Part shown: one piece after another, positions 51,327 through 59,828 of the stretch
Layout: every line of letters starts with the position of its first letter
How positions within the stretch are numbered: the first letter of the stretch is position 1
NCBI RefSeq assembly: GCF_040796495.1
Contig: NZ_JBFNQN010000001.1
Coordinates: 310,001-374,000 of the forward strand
DNA: 64,000 nucleotides
Direction: 5' to 3'
From: Kineococcus endophyticus
GTDB lineage: Bacteria > Actinomycetota > Actinomycetes > Actinomycetales > Kineococcaceae
Notes under the pieces: generated by a model
What the model was told of the DNA's origin: nothing
Database searches by the model: none
The model's input: the letters and a program-made list of their open reading frames with translations, nothing else
Position numbers and translations under genes: made by a program

Positions 51327-52286
51327 TCAGGAGGCGGTGGTCCAGCGCGCCTCGTCCCGGCGGGCGAGGCGCGCGCGGACCAGGCCGGGCACGGCGACGG
51401 CGAGCCGCCGGCCCATCCCGACCTTGACGCGGCGCGACAGCACGTCGAAGCCCGCGGCCTCGACCTCCCCGAGGATCCCGCCGTACAGCAGGTAGGCCGT
51501 GCGCAGGCAGTCCCGCGACGTGGGGTGGACCATGTCCAGCCCCGGCTCGGCGTACGCGTACAGCTCCCGCGTCCGCTCGGCCTCGAAGGCGAGCACGTCG
51601 CGGACCGCCTGCGGGGTCGTGCCCGCGGCCCGCGCGGCGAAGAGGTCCTCCCGCGTGAGCCCGAAGCGGGCGAGGTCCTCCTCGGGCACGTACACGCGTC
51701 CGCGGTCCAGGTCCTCACCGACGTCGCGGACGAAGTTCGTCAGCTGGAACGCCTCGCCGAGCGCCCGGGCGCGCGGTACCGCGTCCGGGGTCAGCGGTTC
51801 GAGGATCGGCAGCATCTCCAGCCCGATGACGGCCGCCGAGCCGTAGACGTAGTGGCGCAGGTCCTCGTACGTGGCGTACCCGGTCGTCGTGATGTCCATC
51901 CGCATGGACTCCAGGAACGCCTCAACGTGCTCGCGCGGCAGGTCCCAGCGGCGCATCGTCGCCGCCATCGCCCGCCCCACGGGCTCGGCGGCGTCCTGAA
52001 CGTCGAGGGACGCGAGGAACTCGTCCGACCACCGCACGAGGGCGTCCGGGTCCGGGTCCGTCAGGGAGTCCACGAACTCGTCGGCGTACCGCGCGAAGCC
52101 GTAGAGCGCCCAGACGTACGGCCGCTTGGCCGGCGGCAGGAGGAGCGTCGCGAGGTAGTACGTCTTGCCGTGCTCGGCGTGCAGGAGGCGGCACGCCTCG
52201 AACGCCTCGCGCAGGTCCGGGTCCACCAGGGCCGGGTCGTCCTGCGCGGCGGCGTCGAGGCAGACGGCGCTGCTGCGGGGGATCAC
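51327..52286 (-). CDS. crtB: Phytoene synthase
   Basis: A 319-aa prenyltransferase that condenses two GGPP to phytoene. Squalene/phytoene synthase marks: YYLATLLLPPAKRPYVWALYGFARYADEFVD (first Asp-rich region), YVYGSAAVIGLEMLP, QLTNFVRDVGEDLDRGRVYVP (second Asp-rich region, D-x3-D). GTG 52286 overlaps the crtI stop by 4 nt. It is the last gene of crtE-crtI-crtB. Confidence 0.93.
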   Translation of the reverse strand: MIPRSSAVCLDAAAQDDPALVDPDLREAFEACRLLHAEHGKTYYLATLLLPPAKRPYVWALYGFARYADEFVDSLTDPDPDALVRWSDEFLASLDVQDAAEPVGRAMAATMRRWDLPREHVEAFLESMRMDITTTGYATYEDLRHYVYGSAAVIGLEMLPILEPLTPDAVPRARALGEAFQLTNFVRDVGEDLDRGRVYVPEEDLARFGLTREDLFAARAAGTTPQAVRDVLAFEAERTRELYAYAEPGLDMVHPTSRDCLRTAYLLYGGILGEVEAAGFDVLSRRVKVGMGRRLAVAVPGLVRARLARRDEARWTTAS

Positions 52287-53818
52287 ACGCTCCGCCAGGC
52301 GCGGGAGGTGTAGCTGCGGTCGCGGCCGGTGACGCGTTCGGCGGCCAGTCGGCCCGACACCAGGACCATCGGGACCCCGACGCCGGGCTGGGTGCCGGAC
52401 CCGGTGAACACGACGTTCTCGCCCCAGAGGTTGCCGGGCCGGAACGGGCCCGTCTGGCGGAAGGAGTGCGAGGCCGCGAAGGGCGCGCCGTCGGCCATGC
52501 CGCGCCGCTCCCAGTCGGCGGGCGTCGTCACGTCCTCGACCTCGACGCCCTCGGCGAACCCGGTGTACCCGCGCTGCTCGAGCGTCGCCATGACGTGCTC
52601 GCGGTACCGCGGCGCGATGCGGTCCCAGTCCAGCGGGGAGGACCCCGCCGACAGCGACGGGGTCGGGAACAGCACGTAGTAGATGTGCTTGCCCGCGGGG
52701 GCCAGGGACGGGTCGGACACGGTCGGGCGCGACACGAGCACCGACGGGTCGCTCATGAGGCGGCCGTCGAGCAGTTCGGCGAACACCTCCTTCCACGCGT
52801 TCCCGAAGTGGATGGAGTGGTGCACCGGGTCCGGGTAGTCCTTCGAGGACCCGGCCAGCAGCAGGTAGCAGCTGGGGGAGTACGACAGGTTGCGGCGCAC
52901 CGGCTTGCCGAGCAGCTTCTCGCGGGCCACGGGCAGGTCGGGGTTCAGGACGACGACGTCGGCCGGGAACCGGCGCCCGTCCGTCGTCGTGACGGCCGTC
53001 GCGCGCCCGCCCTCGCGCTCGACGCGGTCGACCGTGGCGCCGTAGTGGAACTGGACGCCGTGCTTCTCGGCGGCCGCCGCCATCGCCGTCGGCAGGGCGT
53101 GCATGCCGCCCTTGGGGAAGAACACCCCCGCGACGGAGTCCATGTACGCGATGACCGCGTACAGCGCCAGGGCGTCGTACGGCGACAACCCCGCGTACAG
53201 GGCCTGGAAGGAGAACATCCGCTGGGTGCGGGGGTCCTTGAGGAACTTGCCGACCTCGGGGGCCAGCTTCTTGAACCCCCCGGCCGCCAGCAGCCGCACG
53301 AGGTTCGGCTTGAGCAGGTCCAGCGGGGTGTCGATGTTGCTGTCGATGAAGTCGCGGATCTCCCACCGGTACAGGTTCGCGACGTGGTCGACGAAGCGGC
53401 GGTAGCCGTCCGCCTCGGCCGCCCCGCACAGCTCACCGATCGCCTGCGCGGTGCGCTCGACGTCCGCCGAGACGTGCAGCGAGGTGCCGTCGGCGTAGTT
53501 GCCCCGGTAGAGCGGATCGACCGGGTGCAGGTCCAGCCAGTCGTGCATGTCCTCGCCGAGCGCGTCGAAGCAGTCGGCGATGAGGTCCGGCATCGTCAGG
53601 ACAGTCGGCCCGGTGTCGAACCGGTACCCGTCCTTGACGACCAGCCCGGCCCGACCGCCCGGGACGTCCTCGCGTTCGAGGACCGTGACGTTGCGCCCGG
53701 CTCCGGCCAGCCGCATGGCTGCGGACAGCCCCGCGAGGCCGGCCCCCACCACCACGACGTCGTCGGTGCGTCCGGCGACGTGCCGGGTGCGGCCCGGCAG
53801 CCAGTCCAGCGCGCTCAC
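52283..53818 (-). CDS. crtI: Phytoene desaturase
   Basis: A 511-aa FAD enzyme that desaturates phytoene to lycopene. The N-terminal dinucleotide motif V-V-V-G-A-G-L-A-G-L-S-A lies at about residues 22-33; E-D-V-P-G-G-R-A-G and D-T-G-P-T-V-L-T-M follow. The C-terminal bacterial-type signature GTQPGVGVPMVLVSGRLAA is intact. GTG 53818 overlaps the crtE stop by 4 nt, giving full translational coupling through the operon. Confidence 0.93.
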   Translation of the reverse strand: MSALDWLPGRTRHVAGRTDDVVVVGAGLAGLSAAMRLAGAGRNVTVLEREDVPGGRAGLVVKDGYRFDTGPTVLTMPDLIADCFDALGEDMHDWLDLHPVDPLYRGNYADGTSLHVSADVERTAQAIGELCGAAEADGYRRFVDHVANLYRWEIRDFIDSNIDTPLDLLKPNLVRLLAAGGFKKLAPEVGKFLKDPRTQRMFSFQALYAGLSPYDALALYAVIAYMDSVAGVFFPKGGMHALPTAMAAAAEKHGVQFHYGATVDRVEREGGRATAVTTTDGRRFPADVVVLNPDLPVAREKLLGKPVRRNLSYSPSCYLLLAGSSKDYPDPVHHSIHFGNAWKEVFAELLDGRLMSDPSVLVSRPTVSDPSLAPAGKHIYYVLFPTPSLSAGSSPLDWDRIAPRYREHVMATLEQRGYTGFAEGVEVEDVTTPADWERRGMADGAPFAASHSFRQTGPFRPGNLWGENVVFTGSGTQPGVGVPMVLVSGRLAAERVTGRDRSYTSRAWRSV

Positions 53819-54939
53819 GAGCGCCTGCTCGTGGCCGCCACGACGAGGGCGTGCAGCGCCCCGCGGGCGTCCTCGGTGAGGTCGGCGCCGTCGAGGGTCG
53901 CGCAGGCCACCCCGACCTGCTGCTCGATCAGCGCCTCCACCCCCGCGAGGGCCCCGGTGTCCGTCAGGACGTCGCGCAACATGTCCACACCTTCCGTCGT
54001 CAGGTCGGGGTCCCCCAGCAGCCGGCGCACCGTCTCGGCCTGCGCGGGGGTCGCGTTCTGCACGGCCAGGCCGACCAGGACGGTCCGCTTGCCCTCGCGC
54101 AGGTCGTCGCCGGCCGGCTTGCCCGTCTCGGCCGGGTCGCCGAAGACGCCGAGCACGTCGTCGCGCAGCTGGAACGCCTCCCCGAGGGCGAGCCCGAAGC
54201 GGGAGTAGTCCGCCAGGAGGTCGGTCGAGGCCCCGGCGAGGGACCCGCCGAGCAGCAGCGGGTGCTCGATGGAGTACTTGGCGCTCTTGAACGTCAGGAC
54301 CCGGCGGGCCCGGTCGACCGCGCCGTCGCTGCCGCGCTGCGTCGAGGACGCCTGCTCCAGCATGTCGAGGTACTGACCGCCCATGAGCTGGGTGCGCATC
54401 GTGTTGAAGACGCGGCGGCCGCGCAGCATCGCCTCGGCGGGCAGCTCGCTGCGGGAGAACAGCTCGTCGCTCCAGCTCAGGCACAGGTCGCCCGCGAGGA
54501 CGGCGCCGGCCAGGCCGAAGCGCGTCCGGCTGCCCTCCCAGTCCTGCTCGCGGTGCAGCGCCTCGAACCGGCGGTGCACGGCGGGCTGGCCGCGGCGCGT
54601 GTCGGAGTCGTCCATGACGTCGTCGTGGATGAGCGCGGCCGCCTGGAACAGCTCCAGCGCCGCGGCGGCCGTGACGATGCCGTCGTCCGGCAGGTCCTCG
54701 GCCACGCCGTGGTACCCCCAGAAGCAGAACGCGGGGCGCAGCCGTTTGCCCCCGCGCAGGAGGGCCGCGATCGCGTCGAGGACGGGGTCGCAGTCGGCGC
54801 TGACCTCGCGCAGGACGGCGGTCTGGTCGTGGAGGAACTCCTCGAGGACCCTCGACACGGCGGTCCGCAGTTCAGCCGTCGCCCGGAGCGGGGAACTCAT
54901 CTCGACAGCCGTTGACTCGACACTGGGGGTGGGCGGCAC
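53815..54939 (-). CDS. crtE: Geranylgeranyl diphosphate synthase (polyprenyl synthetase)
   Basis: A 374-aa prenyltransferase supplying GGPP to phytoene synthase. First Asp-rich motif L-I-H-D-D-V-M-D-D-S-D near residues 107-117, second L-R-D-D-V-L-G-V-F-G-D near 251-261. The GTG start lies 6 nt after TAGAGT on the minus strand, so this operon is probably leaderless. By position it corresponds to mycobacterial idsA2 (Rv2173). It heads the crtE-crtI-crtB operon. Confidence 0.9.
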   Translation of the reverse strand: MPPTPSVESTAVEMSSPLRATAELRTAVSRVLEEFLHDQTAVLREVSADCDPVLDAIAALLRGGKRLRPAFCFWGYHGVAEDLPDDGIVTAAAALELFQAAALIHDDVMDDSDTRRGQPAVHRRFEALHREQDWEGSRTRFGLAGAVLAGDLCLSWSDELFSRSELPAEAMLRGRRVFNTMRTQLMGGQYLDMLEQASSTQRGSDGAVDRARRVLTFKSAKYSIEHPLLLGGSLAGASTDLLADYSRFGLALGEAFQLRDDVLGVFGDPAETGKPAGDDLREGKRTVLVGLAVQNATPAQAETVRRLLGDPDLTTEGVDMLRDVLTDTGALAGVEALIEQQVGVACATLDGADLTEDARGALHALVVAATSRRS

Positions 54940-54943
54940 AGGG

Positions 54944-54972
54944 GCACTCTAGGCATGACCCCCGACACGGGC
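54944..54972 (-). promoter_or_regulatory. crtEIB promoter with PafBC-type damage motif
   Basis: Minus strand: GCCCGTGTCGG, 8 nt, CCTAGAGTGC. It contains GTGTCGGGG-N8-TAGAGT (7 of 9 motif positions, exact N8). The same two blocks at the same spacing occur at the cruF promoter (59060-59088). Confidence 0.65.
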
Positions 54973-55033
54973 GAACGGACGTCGGTGCTGGTCACAGGCA
55001 GGTCACGGGGGGTCGTCTCCTACGGTGGGAGGC

Positions 55034-55684
55034 GTGGTGATGGACCGGGAGGCGTACCTGCAGCGCTGGAGCGCGCTGCACGGCGGCACGCACGCCAACG
55101 CGCTGGTGCGCGGCTGGCTCAGCGGCGCCCACGTCCTGGCCCGACCCCTGGCGGCGGCCGGGACGGCGCCCTGGGTCGTCACCCTGGTCGGCGCGGCGCT
55201 GGCCGTCGCCGCCGCGGCGCTCGCCGTCGCGGGTGGTCGCGGCGGGGCCGCCGCCGTGGGGGCCGGGGTGCTGCTCGCCGCGGCCGGGGTCTTCGACAAC
55301 CTCGACGGTGCCGTGGCCGTCATGACCGGCCGCACCTCCCGGCGGGGCGCGCTGCTCGACGCCGTCGTCGACCGGATCGGCGACGGCGCCTGCGCCGTCG
55401 TGCTCTGGGGGTGCGGGGCCCCGGCGTGGCTCGTCCTCGTCGCCGGTGGCCTGGCGCAGCTGCAGGAGTACGTCAGGGCTCGGGCGCAGGGCCTGGGCGT
55501 GGACGACGTGACCGTCGTCTCGGTCGCCGAACGTCCCGTCCGCCTGGCCCTGGCGGCGAGCTGCGCCATCGCCACGGCCATCGTCGTCTGGCTCGACTGG
55601 GCGACCCTGGGGGCCGGGGTCTGGGCCGTCCTCGGGCTCATCGGCATCGTCCAGGTGACCGGCGCGGTGGTCCGCCGGCTCTGA
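55034..55684 (+). CDS. CDP-alcohol phosphatidyltransferase family protein
   Basis: A 216-aa membrane protein with about six helices. The CDP-alcohol motif D-N-L-D-G-A-V-A-V followed by G-A-L-L-D-A-V-V-D is recognisable, but the usual Arg after the first block (DGxxAR) is Val. It may make a phospholipid from CDP-diacylglycerol or a related CDP-alcohol. GTG 55034 is 7 nt after TACGGT (55021-55026). It lies within the carotenoid region between the two operons on the opposite strand. Confidence 0.78.
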   Translation: MVMDREAYLQRWSALHGGTHANALVRGWLSGAHVLARPLAAAGTAPWVVTLVGAALAVAAAALAVAGGRGGAAAVGAGVLLAAAGVFDNLDGAVAVMTGRTSRRGALLDAVVDRIGDGACAVVLWGCGAPAWLVLVAGGLAQLQEYVRARAQGLGVDDVTVVSVAERPVRLALAASCAIATAIVVWLDWATLGAGVWAVLGLIGIVQVTGAVVRRL

Positions 55685-55696
55685 GCCGCGCCGCCC

Positions 55697-57157
55697 TCAG
55701 GCGGGGCCGACGAGGTCGGTGACGATGCGCGCCGAGAGCCCCACGAGCGGCAACCCCCCGCCCGGGTGCGACGACCCGCCCACCAGGAACAGCCCCGGGA
55801 CGGGAGAGCGGTTGGCCGGGCGCAGGAACGCCGAGCGCGCCCCGTTGCTCGCCGTGCCGTAGATCGCGCCCCCGTCGCTGCCGGTGCGTTCTTCCAGGTC
55901 GGCCGGGGTGCGGACTTCCGCCCACCGCAGCCGGGACCGCACGTCCAACCCGCGGCGGGCGAGCGCGTCGAGGACGACGTCGGTGTGCCGGCGCACCAGG
56001 TCCTCCGAGCGCCAGTCCGTGCCGCCGTGCTGCGGGTCGTGGACGGGCGCGTTGACCAGGACGAACCACGCCTCGGTGTCGTCCGAGGGCCGTAGCGCAG
56101 GGTCGTCCGGGGCGCTGACGTAGACGGTCGGGTCGGCCACGGGACGGCCCGCGGCGAGGTCGGCGAACTCCGCGTCGTAGTCGTCGGGGAAGAGCACGGT
56201 GTGGTGCCGCAGCCCGGGGGTGCGGCCCTCCAGGGCCAGCAGCAGGACGAACCCCGAGCTGGACCGCAGCCGGCGCGGCGGCCGCAACCGGGGCCGGGGC
56301 AGCAGGTCGCCGTAGAGCCGGGCGGCGTCGACGGCCGAGACGACGACGTCGGCCCGCACCTGCCTCCCGTCGGCCAGCCGCACGCCCGCCGCCCGGCCGC
56401 CCTCCTCCAGCACGCGGTCGACGGGGGCGTCCGTCGTGATGCGCGCCCCGCGCTCGCGGGCGCGGTCGGCCACCGCCTGGGCCAGCAGGTGCAGGCCGCC
56501 GCGCACGTACCAGGCGCCGAAGGCCTGCTCGACGAACGGGACGGTGGCCAGCGCCGCGGGGGCCCGGCCCGGGTCGGACCCGGAGTAGGTCGCGTAGCGG
56601 TCCAGCAGTGTCCGCAGCCGCGGGTCATGCAGGTACTGGCGCCCCACGCCCCGCAGCGACGACCACGGCGCGACCGTCCGCAGCCCGCGGACGTCCTTCG
56701 CCAGGCGCAGCAGCGTCTTCGGCCCCTCGAGGGCGGACTCCAGGAACGGTTCGCGCGCCACGTCCCAGATCTCGGCCGCGCGGCGCTGGAACGCCGTCCA
56801 CTGCGCCCCCGTGCCCGCGCCCAGCGCGTCGTCGAGCGCACGCGCCACCTGCGGCAGCCCGCCGCCGGGCAGGTCGACCTCGGTCCCGTCGGCGAAGCGG
56901 TAGTGGGCCACCGGGTCCAGCTGGACGACGTCGAGCACGGACTCGACGGGGTCGCCGGTCTTGAGGAACAGGTCGCGCTGGACCGCCGGGAGCGTCAGCA
57001 GCGAGGGGCCGGTGTCGAAGGAGAAGCCGTCCCGGCTGAACCAGCCGAGCTTGCCGCCCACCTGCGGCCCCTGCTCGAAGACCTCGACCGCGTGCCCCTG
57101 CGCGGCGAGGCGTGCCGCGACCGACAACCCGCCGAACCCGGCGCCGACGACCACCAC
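55697..57157 (-). CDS. CrtI-family carotenoid oxidoreductase (probable CrtD-like desaturase)
   Basis: A 486-aa FAD protein. Dinucleotide motif V-V-V-G-A-G-F-G-G-L-S-V at residues 1-13; DTGPSLLTLPAV and a C-terminal GGSSHPGGGLPLVGLSARIV resemble CrtD/CrtI-type enzymes. Grouping with a CruF-like hydratase and a glycosyltransferase suggests C-3',4' desaturation of a 1'-hydroxy carotenoid; a ketolase-type activity is possible. GTG 57157 is 5 nt after the glycosyltransferase stop. Confidence 0.8.
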   Translation of the reverse strand: MVVVGAGFGGLSVAARLAAQGHAVEVFEQGPQVGGKLGWFSRDGFSFDTGPSLLTLPAVQRDLFLKTGDPVESVLDVVQLDPVAHYRFADGTEVDLPGGGLPQVARALDDALGAGTGAQWTAFQRRAAEIWDVAREPFLESALEGPKTLLRLAKDVRGLRTVAPWSSLRGVGRQYLHDPRLRTLLDRYATYSGSDPGRAPAALATVPFVEQAFGAWYVRGGLHLLAQAVADRARERGARITTDAPVDRVLEEGGRAAGVRLADGRQVRADVVVSAVDAARLYGDLLPRPRLRPPRRLRSSSGFVLLLALEGRTPGLRHHTVLFPDDYDAEFADLAAGRPVADPTVYVSAPDDPALRPSDDTEAWFVLVNAPVHDPQHGGTDWRSEDLVRRHTDVVLDALARRGLDVRSRLRWAEVRTPADLEERTGSDGGAIYGTASNGARSAFLRPANRSPVPGLFLVGGSSHPGGGLPLVGLSARIVTDLVGPA

Positions 57158-57162
57158 GCGGC

Positions 57163-58266
57163 TCAGAGCGACCGCCCCTTCCAGACCAGGCCGCCACGGC
57201 GGCGGCGGCGCCAGGAGTCCCCGAGCAGCCCGAGCAGCAGCGCCACCGAGGCGGGGTGCCAGAACGCGTCCGGCACGGAGCGACCACCGGTGCGCTCGGC
57301 CGCCGCGTACCGCCCGACGACCCCCGCGAGGTAGCCGACGGCGCCGACGGGGGAGCCGGCCAGCGCCGCGGCCGGCGGGACGAGGTACGTCACGACGAGC
57401 CCGGCGCCGACGGCCGCGGCCGCCGGGGCGGAGCCGAACGCGGACCAGAGCGACTTGGTGTACCCGTCCCGCAGGTCCCCCCAGCCGCCGTACATCCGGC
57501 AGGTGGCCAGCGCGGTCCCGTCGGCGACGCCGCCGCGACCGCCGACGGCCTTGACCGCCCGCAGCAGCGCGAGGTCGTCCAGCACCTCACCCCGCACGGC
57601 CGCGTGCCCGCCCGCCCGGCGGTACGTGGCGGCGTCCACGACGAGGAACTGCCCGTTCGCCGCCGCCAGCGACGGCCGGGGCGAGACCTCCGCCCTCCGC
57701 AGCGGCAGCGTCGTCAACCACGACCACTGCAGCAGCGGCTGCACGAGGCGTTCGCTCCACGTCAGCGCGAGCTGCCGGGGGTAGGGGCAGACCACGTCGA
57801 GACCGGTGCGGCGCAGCAGGTCCACCGCCGCCGCCACCGCGTGCGGGGCGAGCACGACGTCCGCGTCCACGAACACGAGCACCTCGCCCGTCGCGTGGCC
57901 GGCGGCCTCGTCGCAGGCCGAGGTCTTGCCCAGCCAGCCCGGGCGCGGCCCGCCGCTGCGGACCAGCCGCACCCGCGGGTCGGCCGCCGCGAAGGCCTCG
58001 ACCACCTCGGCCGTCCGGTCGCTCGAGGCGTCGTCGACGACGACGACCTCGTAGTCGGGGACCTCGACCTGGTCGAGCAGGGAGGCCAGGCACGCCGGCA
58101 GGTCCTCCTCCTCGTCGCGCGCGGGGACGAGGACGCTGACGCGGCCCGGCACCGGGGGCGGGTCCAGGACCGGCACCCGCAGGCCGCGGGCGTTGAGCAG
58201 CGAGTGCACCGTGAGCGCGACGGCGCTCGCCGACCCGGCCCAGGTCAGGGCGCGCCACGCCCTCAC
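57163..58266 (-). CDS. GT2 glycosyltransferase (carotenoid-linked, CruG-like)
   Basis: A 367-aa GT-A enzyme. Donor-binding motifs: SVLVPARDEEEDLPACLASL, VVVDDASSDRTAEVV and the metal D-x-D in V-F-V-D-A-D-V. A hydrophobic N-terminal segment and two to three C-terminal helices suggest membrane association. Its place between cruF and the crtD-like gene makes glycosylation of a hydroxylated carotenoid the likely reaction. GTG 58266 overlaps the cruF stop by 4 nt. Confidence 0.82.
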   Translation of the reverse strand: MRAWRALTWAGSASAVALTVHSLLNARGLRVPVLDPPPVPGRVSVLVPARDEEEDLPACLASLLDQVEVPDYEVVVVDDASSDRTAEVVEAFAAADPRVRLVRSGGPRPGWLGKTSACDEAAGHATGEVLVFVDADVVLAPHAVAAAVDLLRRTGLDVVCPYPRQLALTWSERLVQPLLQWSWLTTLPLRRAEVSPRPSLAAANGQFLVVDAATYRRAGGHAAVRGEVLDDLALLRAVKAVGGRGGVADGTALATCRMYGGWGDLRDGYTKSLWSAFGSAPAAAAVGAGLVVTYLVPPAAALAGSPVGAVGYLAGVVGRYAAAERTGGRSVPDAFWHPASVALLLGLLGDSWRRRRRGGLVWKGRSL

Positions 58267-59054
58267 GGGCGCGTGCCCCGGCCGGCCAGGACCGAGCGCA
58301 GGTAGGGCAGGACGGTGAGGCCCATGGCGACGCCGCCGTAGGCGGCGACCACCGGCCGCCGGAAGAACACCGCGTTGCCGAGCGTGGACCCGAGCCACGT
58401 CCAGCCCAGGAGGACCGCGGGGACGGTCTGCGGCGCGGTCGTGCCGGGGGTGTCGCGGGTCGTGGCGTGCGCAGCGCCGCAGATGGCCACCGCCGTCAGC
58501 AGCCAGCCGGCGTAGTTGGTCAGGGGGATCCCCGGCACGCCGGGCAGGTGCGGCCGCGGCGTCTGGAAGGCCCAGTGCCCGGCAGCCGTCATCTGCGGGT
58601 CGAGGAAGAGGTCCCAGGACGCGAGCGTCCACGCTGCGGTCGCGACCGTCGCGACGTCCCGGACCCCGGCCGGCAGGTCCCTCGCGAGGTGCCGCCCGAG
58701 CCGCACCGAGGGGTGGGCCATCATCGTCCAGGCCAGCGGCACCACGACGGGCACGTCGAGCACCTGGGGGCCCAGCGTCCCCGCGTAGCGGTACGGGCCG
58801 AAGGGGCGGCCCGTCCGCGTCCCGACGGCCTCGGCGACGAGCCCGAGACCCCCGGCGACGGCGAGCGTCGTCGCGGCCGCGCGGGGCCCGCCCCGACGTG
58901 CGGCGTCCGTCACCGACGCCGCCGCGAAGGCGACGACCGACCCGATCGTGGTCCGGCGCAACCTCTCCCCGCGCAGCAACGGGTGAGCGACCTGGGTGAG
59001 CACGGCCCCGGCCGCGAGGGCACCGCTGAGCGTCCGGGACAGGGAGGAGGGCAC
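58263..59054 (-). CDS. cruF: Carotenoid biosynthesis protein (CruF-like hydratase, DUF422)
   Basis: A 263-aa membrane protein with about seven helices, resembling CruF/bisanhydrobacterioruberin hydratase, which adds water across the C-1',2' double bond of psi-end carotenoids. The stretch FGPYRYAGTLGPQVLDVPVVVPLAWTMMAHPS and ASWDLFLDPQMTAAGHWAF (Asp/His-rich) are family marks. GTG 59054 is preferred over 59084 because it follows TAGAGT by 7 nt. It heads the cruF-GT2-crtD operon. Confidence 0.85.
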   Translation of the reverse strand: MPSSLSRTLSGALAAGAVLTQVAHPLLRGERLRRTTIGSVVAFAAASVTDAARRGGPRAAATTLAVAGGLGLVAEAVGTRTGRPFGPYRYAGTLGPQVLDVPVVVPLAWTMMAHPSVRLGRHLARDLPAGVRDVATVATAAWTLASWDLFLDPQMTAAGHWAFQTPRPHLPGVPGIPLTNYAGWLLTAVAICGAAHATTRDTPGTTAPQTVPAVLLGWTWLGSTLGNAVFFRRPVVAAYGGVAMGLTVLPYLRSVLAGRGTRP

Positions 59055-59059
59055 GGCGA

Positions 59060-59088
59060 GCACTCTAGGAGCGGGGTCCGACACGGGC
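59060..59088 (-). promoter_or_regulatory. cruF operon promoter with PafBC-type damage motif
   Basis: Minus strand: GCCCGTGTCGG, 8 nt, CCTAGAGTGC. Identical to the crtE promoter in both blocks (21 of 29 bp fixed, same spacing). GTGTCGG ends exactly 10 nt before TAGAGT. Confidence 0.65.
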
Positions 59089-59126
59089 CCTCCGGGGCCG
59101 GACGACGTCCTCCGGTTCCACGGGGT

Positions 59127-59819
59127 TCACGGGGTGCGACCGTCCAGGGTGCCGCGGACCTCGACCACCCCGAACCGGGCGAACAGCTCCTCGGCGTACC
59201 AGCCCTCCGTGGGCGTGCGCTGCATGACGTCGCGGTGGGCGGCCCGGCGGTGGGCGAACTCGCGCAGCGCGTCCGTCGAGTCCCACAGGGAGAACGTCCC
59301 CTGGTAGCCCAGCGGCGCCTCCCCGATCCCGAACGCGCAGCGCAGGCCCGGCACGGTGTGCAGCTCCTCGGCCACCGGCGGCACCGCCCGCCAGAACGAG
59401 GCCGCCCGGGTCGGCCGGAGCCGGGCGCGGGTGATGGAGGCGACGGGGCCGTCCTGCGGGGGGTGCGCGGTAGCGCCGAAGGGTTCGCGGCCGGACCACC
59501 GCCCGCGGCTGCCGGCCGGGGCGAGGCGGAACTGCGCGTGCTCGCGGGCTATCCGGCCCCAGGCGCGCGCCGGCGCCGAGCCGTCGAACCGGTCGGCGTC
59601 GGCGGCCGAGTCCCACGCCACGAGCGCCGCCCAGCGCAGCGGGTCGGCGTCGCGGACGGTGAAGGTGCGGCCGTCCCCGGTGCCCAGGAGCTTGGCGAAA
59701 CCGGCCCCGGGCAGCCGCCGCAGAGCGCGGCGGTCCGCCGCCATCCGCCACACGGCGCGGGGAACGTCGTGCGCCGCAACGGTCCAGACGTCCAGCGTCA
59801 CGAGTTCCGGGGGTCTCAC
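59127..59819 (-). CDS. Spheroidene monooxygenase-like protein (CrtA family)
   Basis: A 230-aa protein resembling CrtA, the heme-containing oxygenase that introduces a keto group at C-2 of acyclic carotenoids. Two tandem dimeric-alpha/beta-barrel-like halves are visible (MAADRRALRRLPGAGFAKLLGTGDG, then PGLRCAFGIGEAPLGYQGTFSLWDS, HRDVMQRTPTEGWYAEELFARF). GTG 59819 lies 6 nt after TAGCCT. It is next to cruF but has its own promoter. Confidence 0.78.
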   Translation of the reverse strand: MRPPELVTLDVWTVAAHDVPRAVWRMAADRRALRRLPGAGFAKLLGTGDGRTFTVRDADPLRWAALVAWDSAADADRFDGSAPARAWGRIAREHAQFRLAPAGSRGRWSGREPFGATAHPPQDGPVASITRARLRPTRAASFWRAVPPVAEELHTVPGLRCAFGIGEAPLGYQGTFSLWDSTDALREFAHRRAAHRDVMQRTPTEGWYAEELFARFGVVEVRGTLDGRTP

Positions 59820-59828
59820 GCGGTGAGG

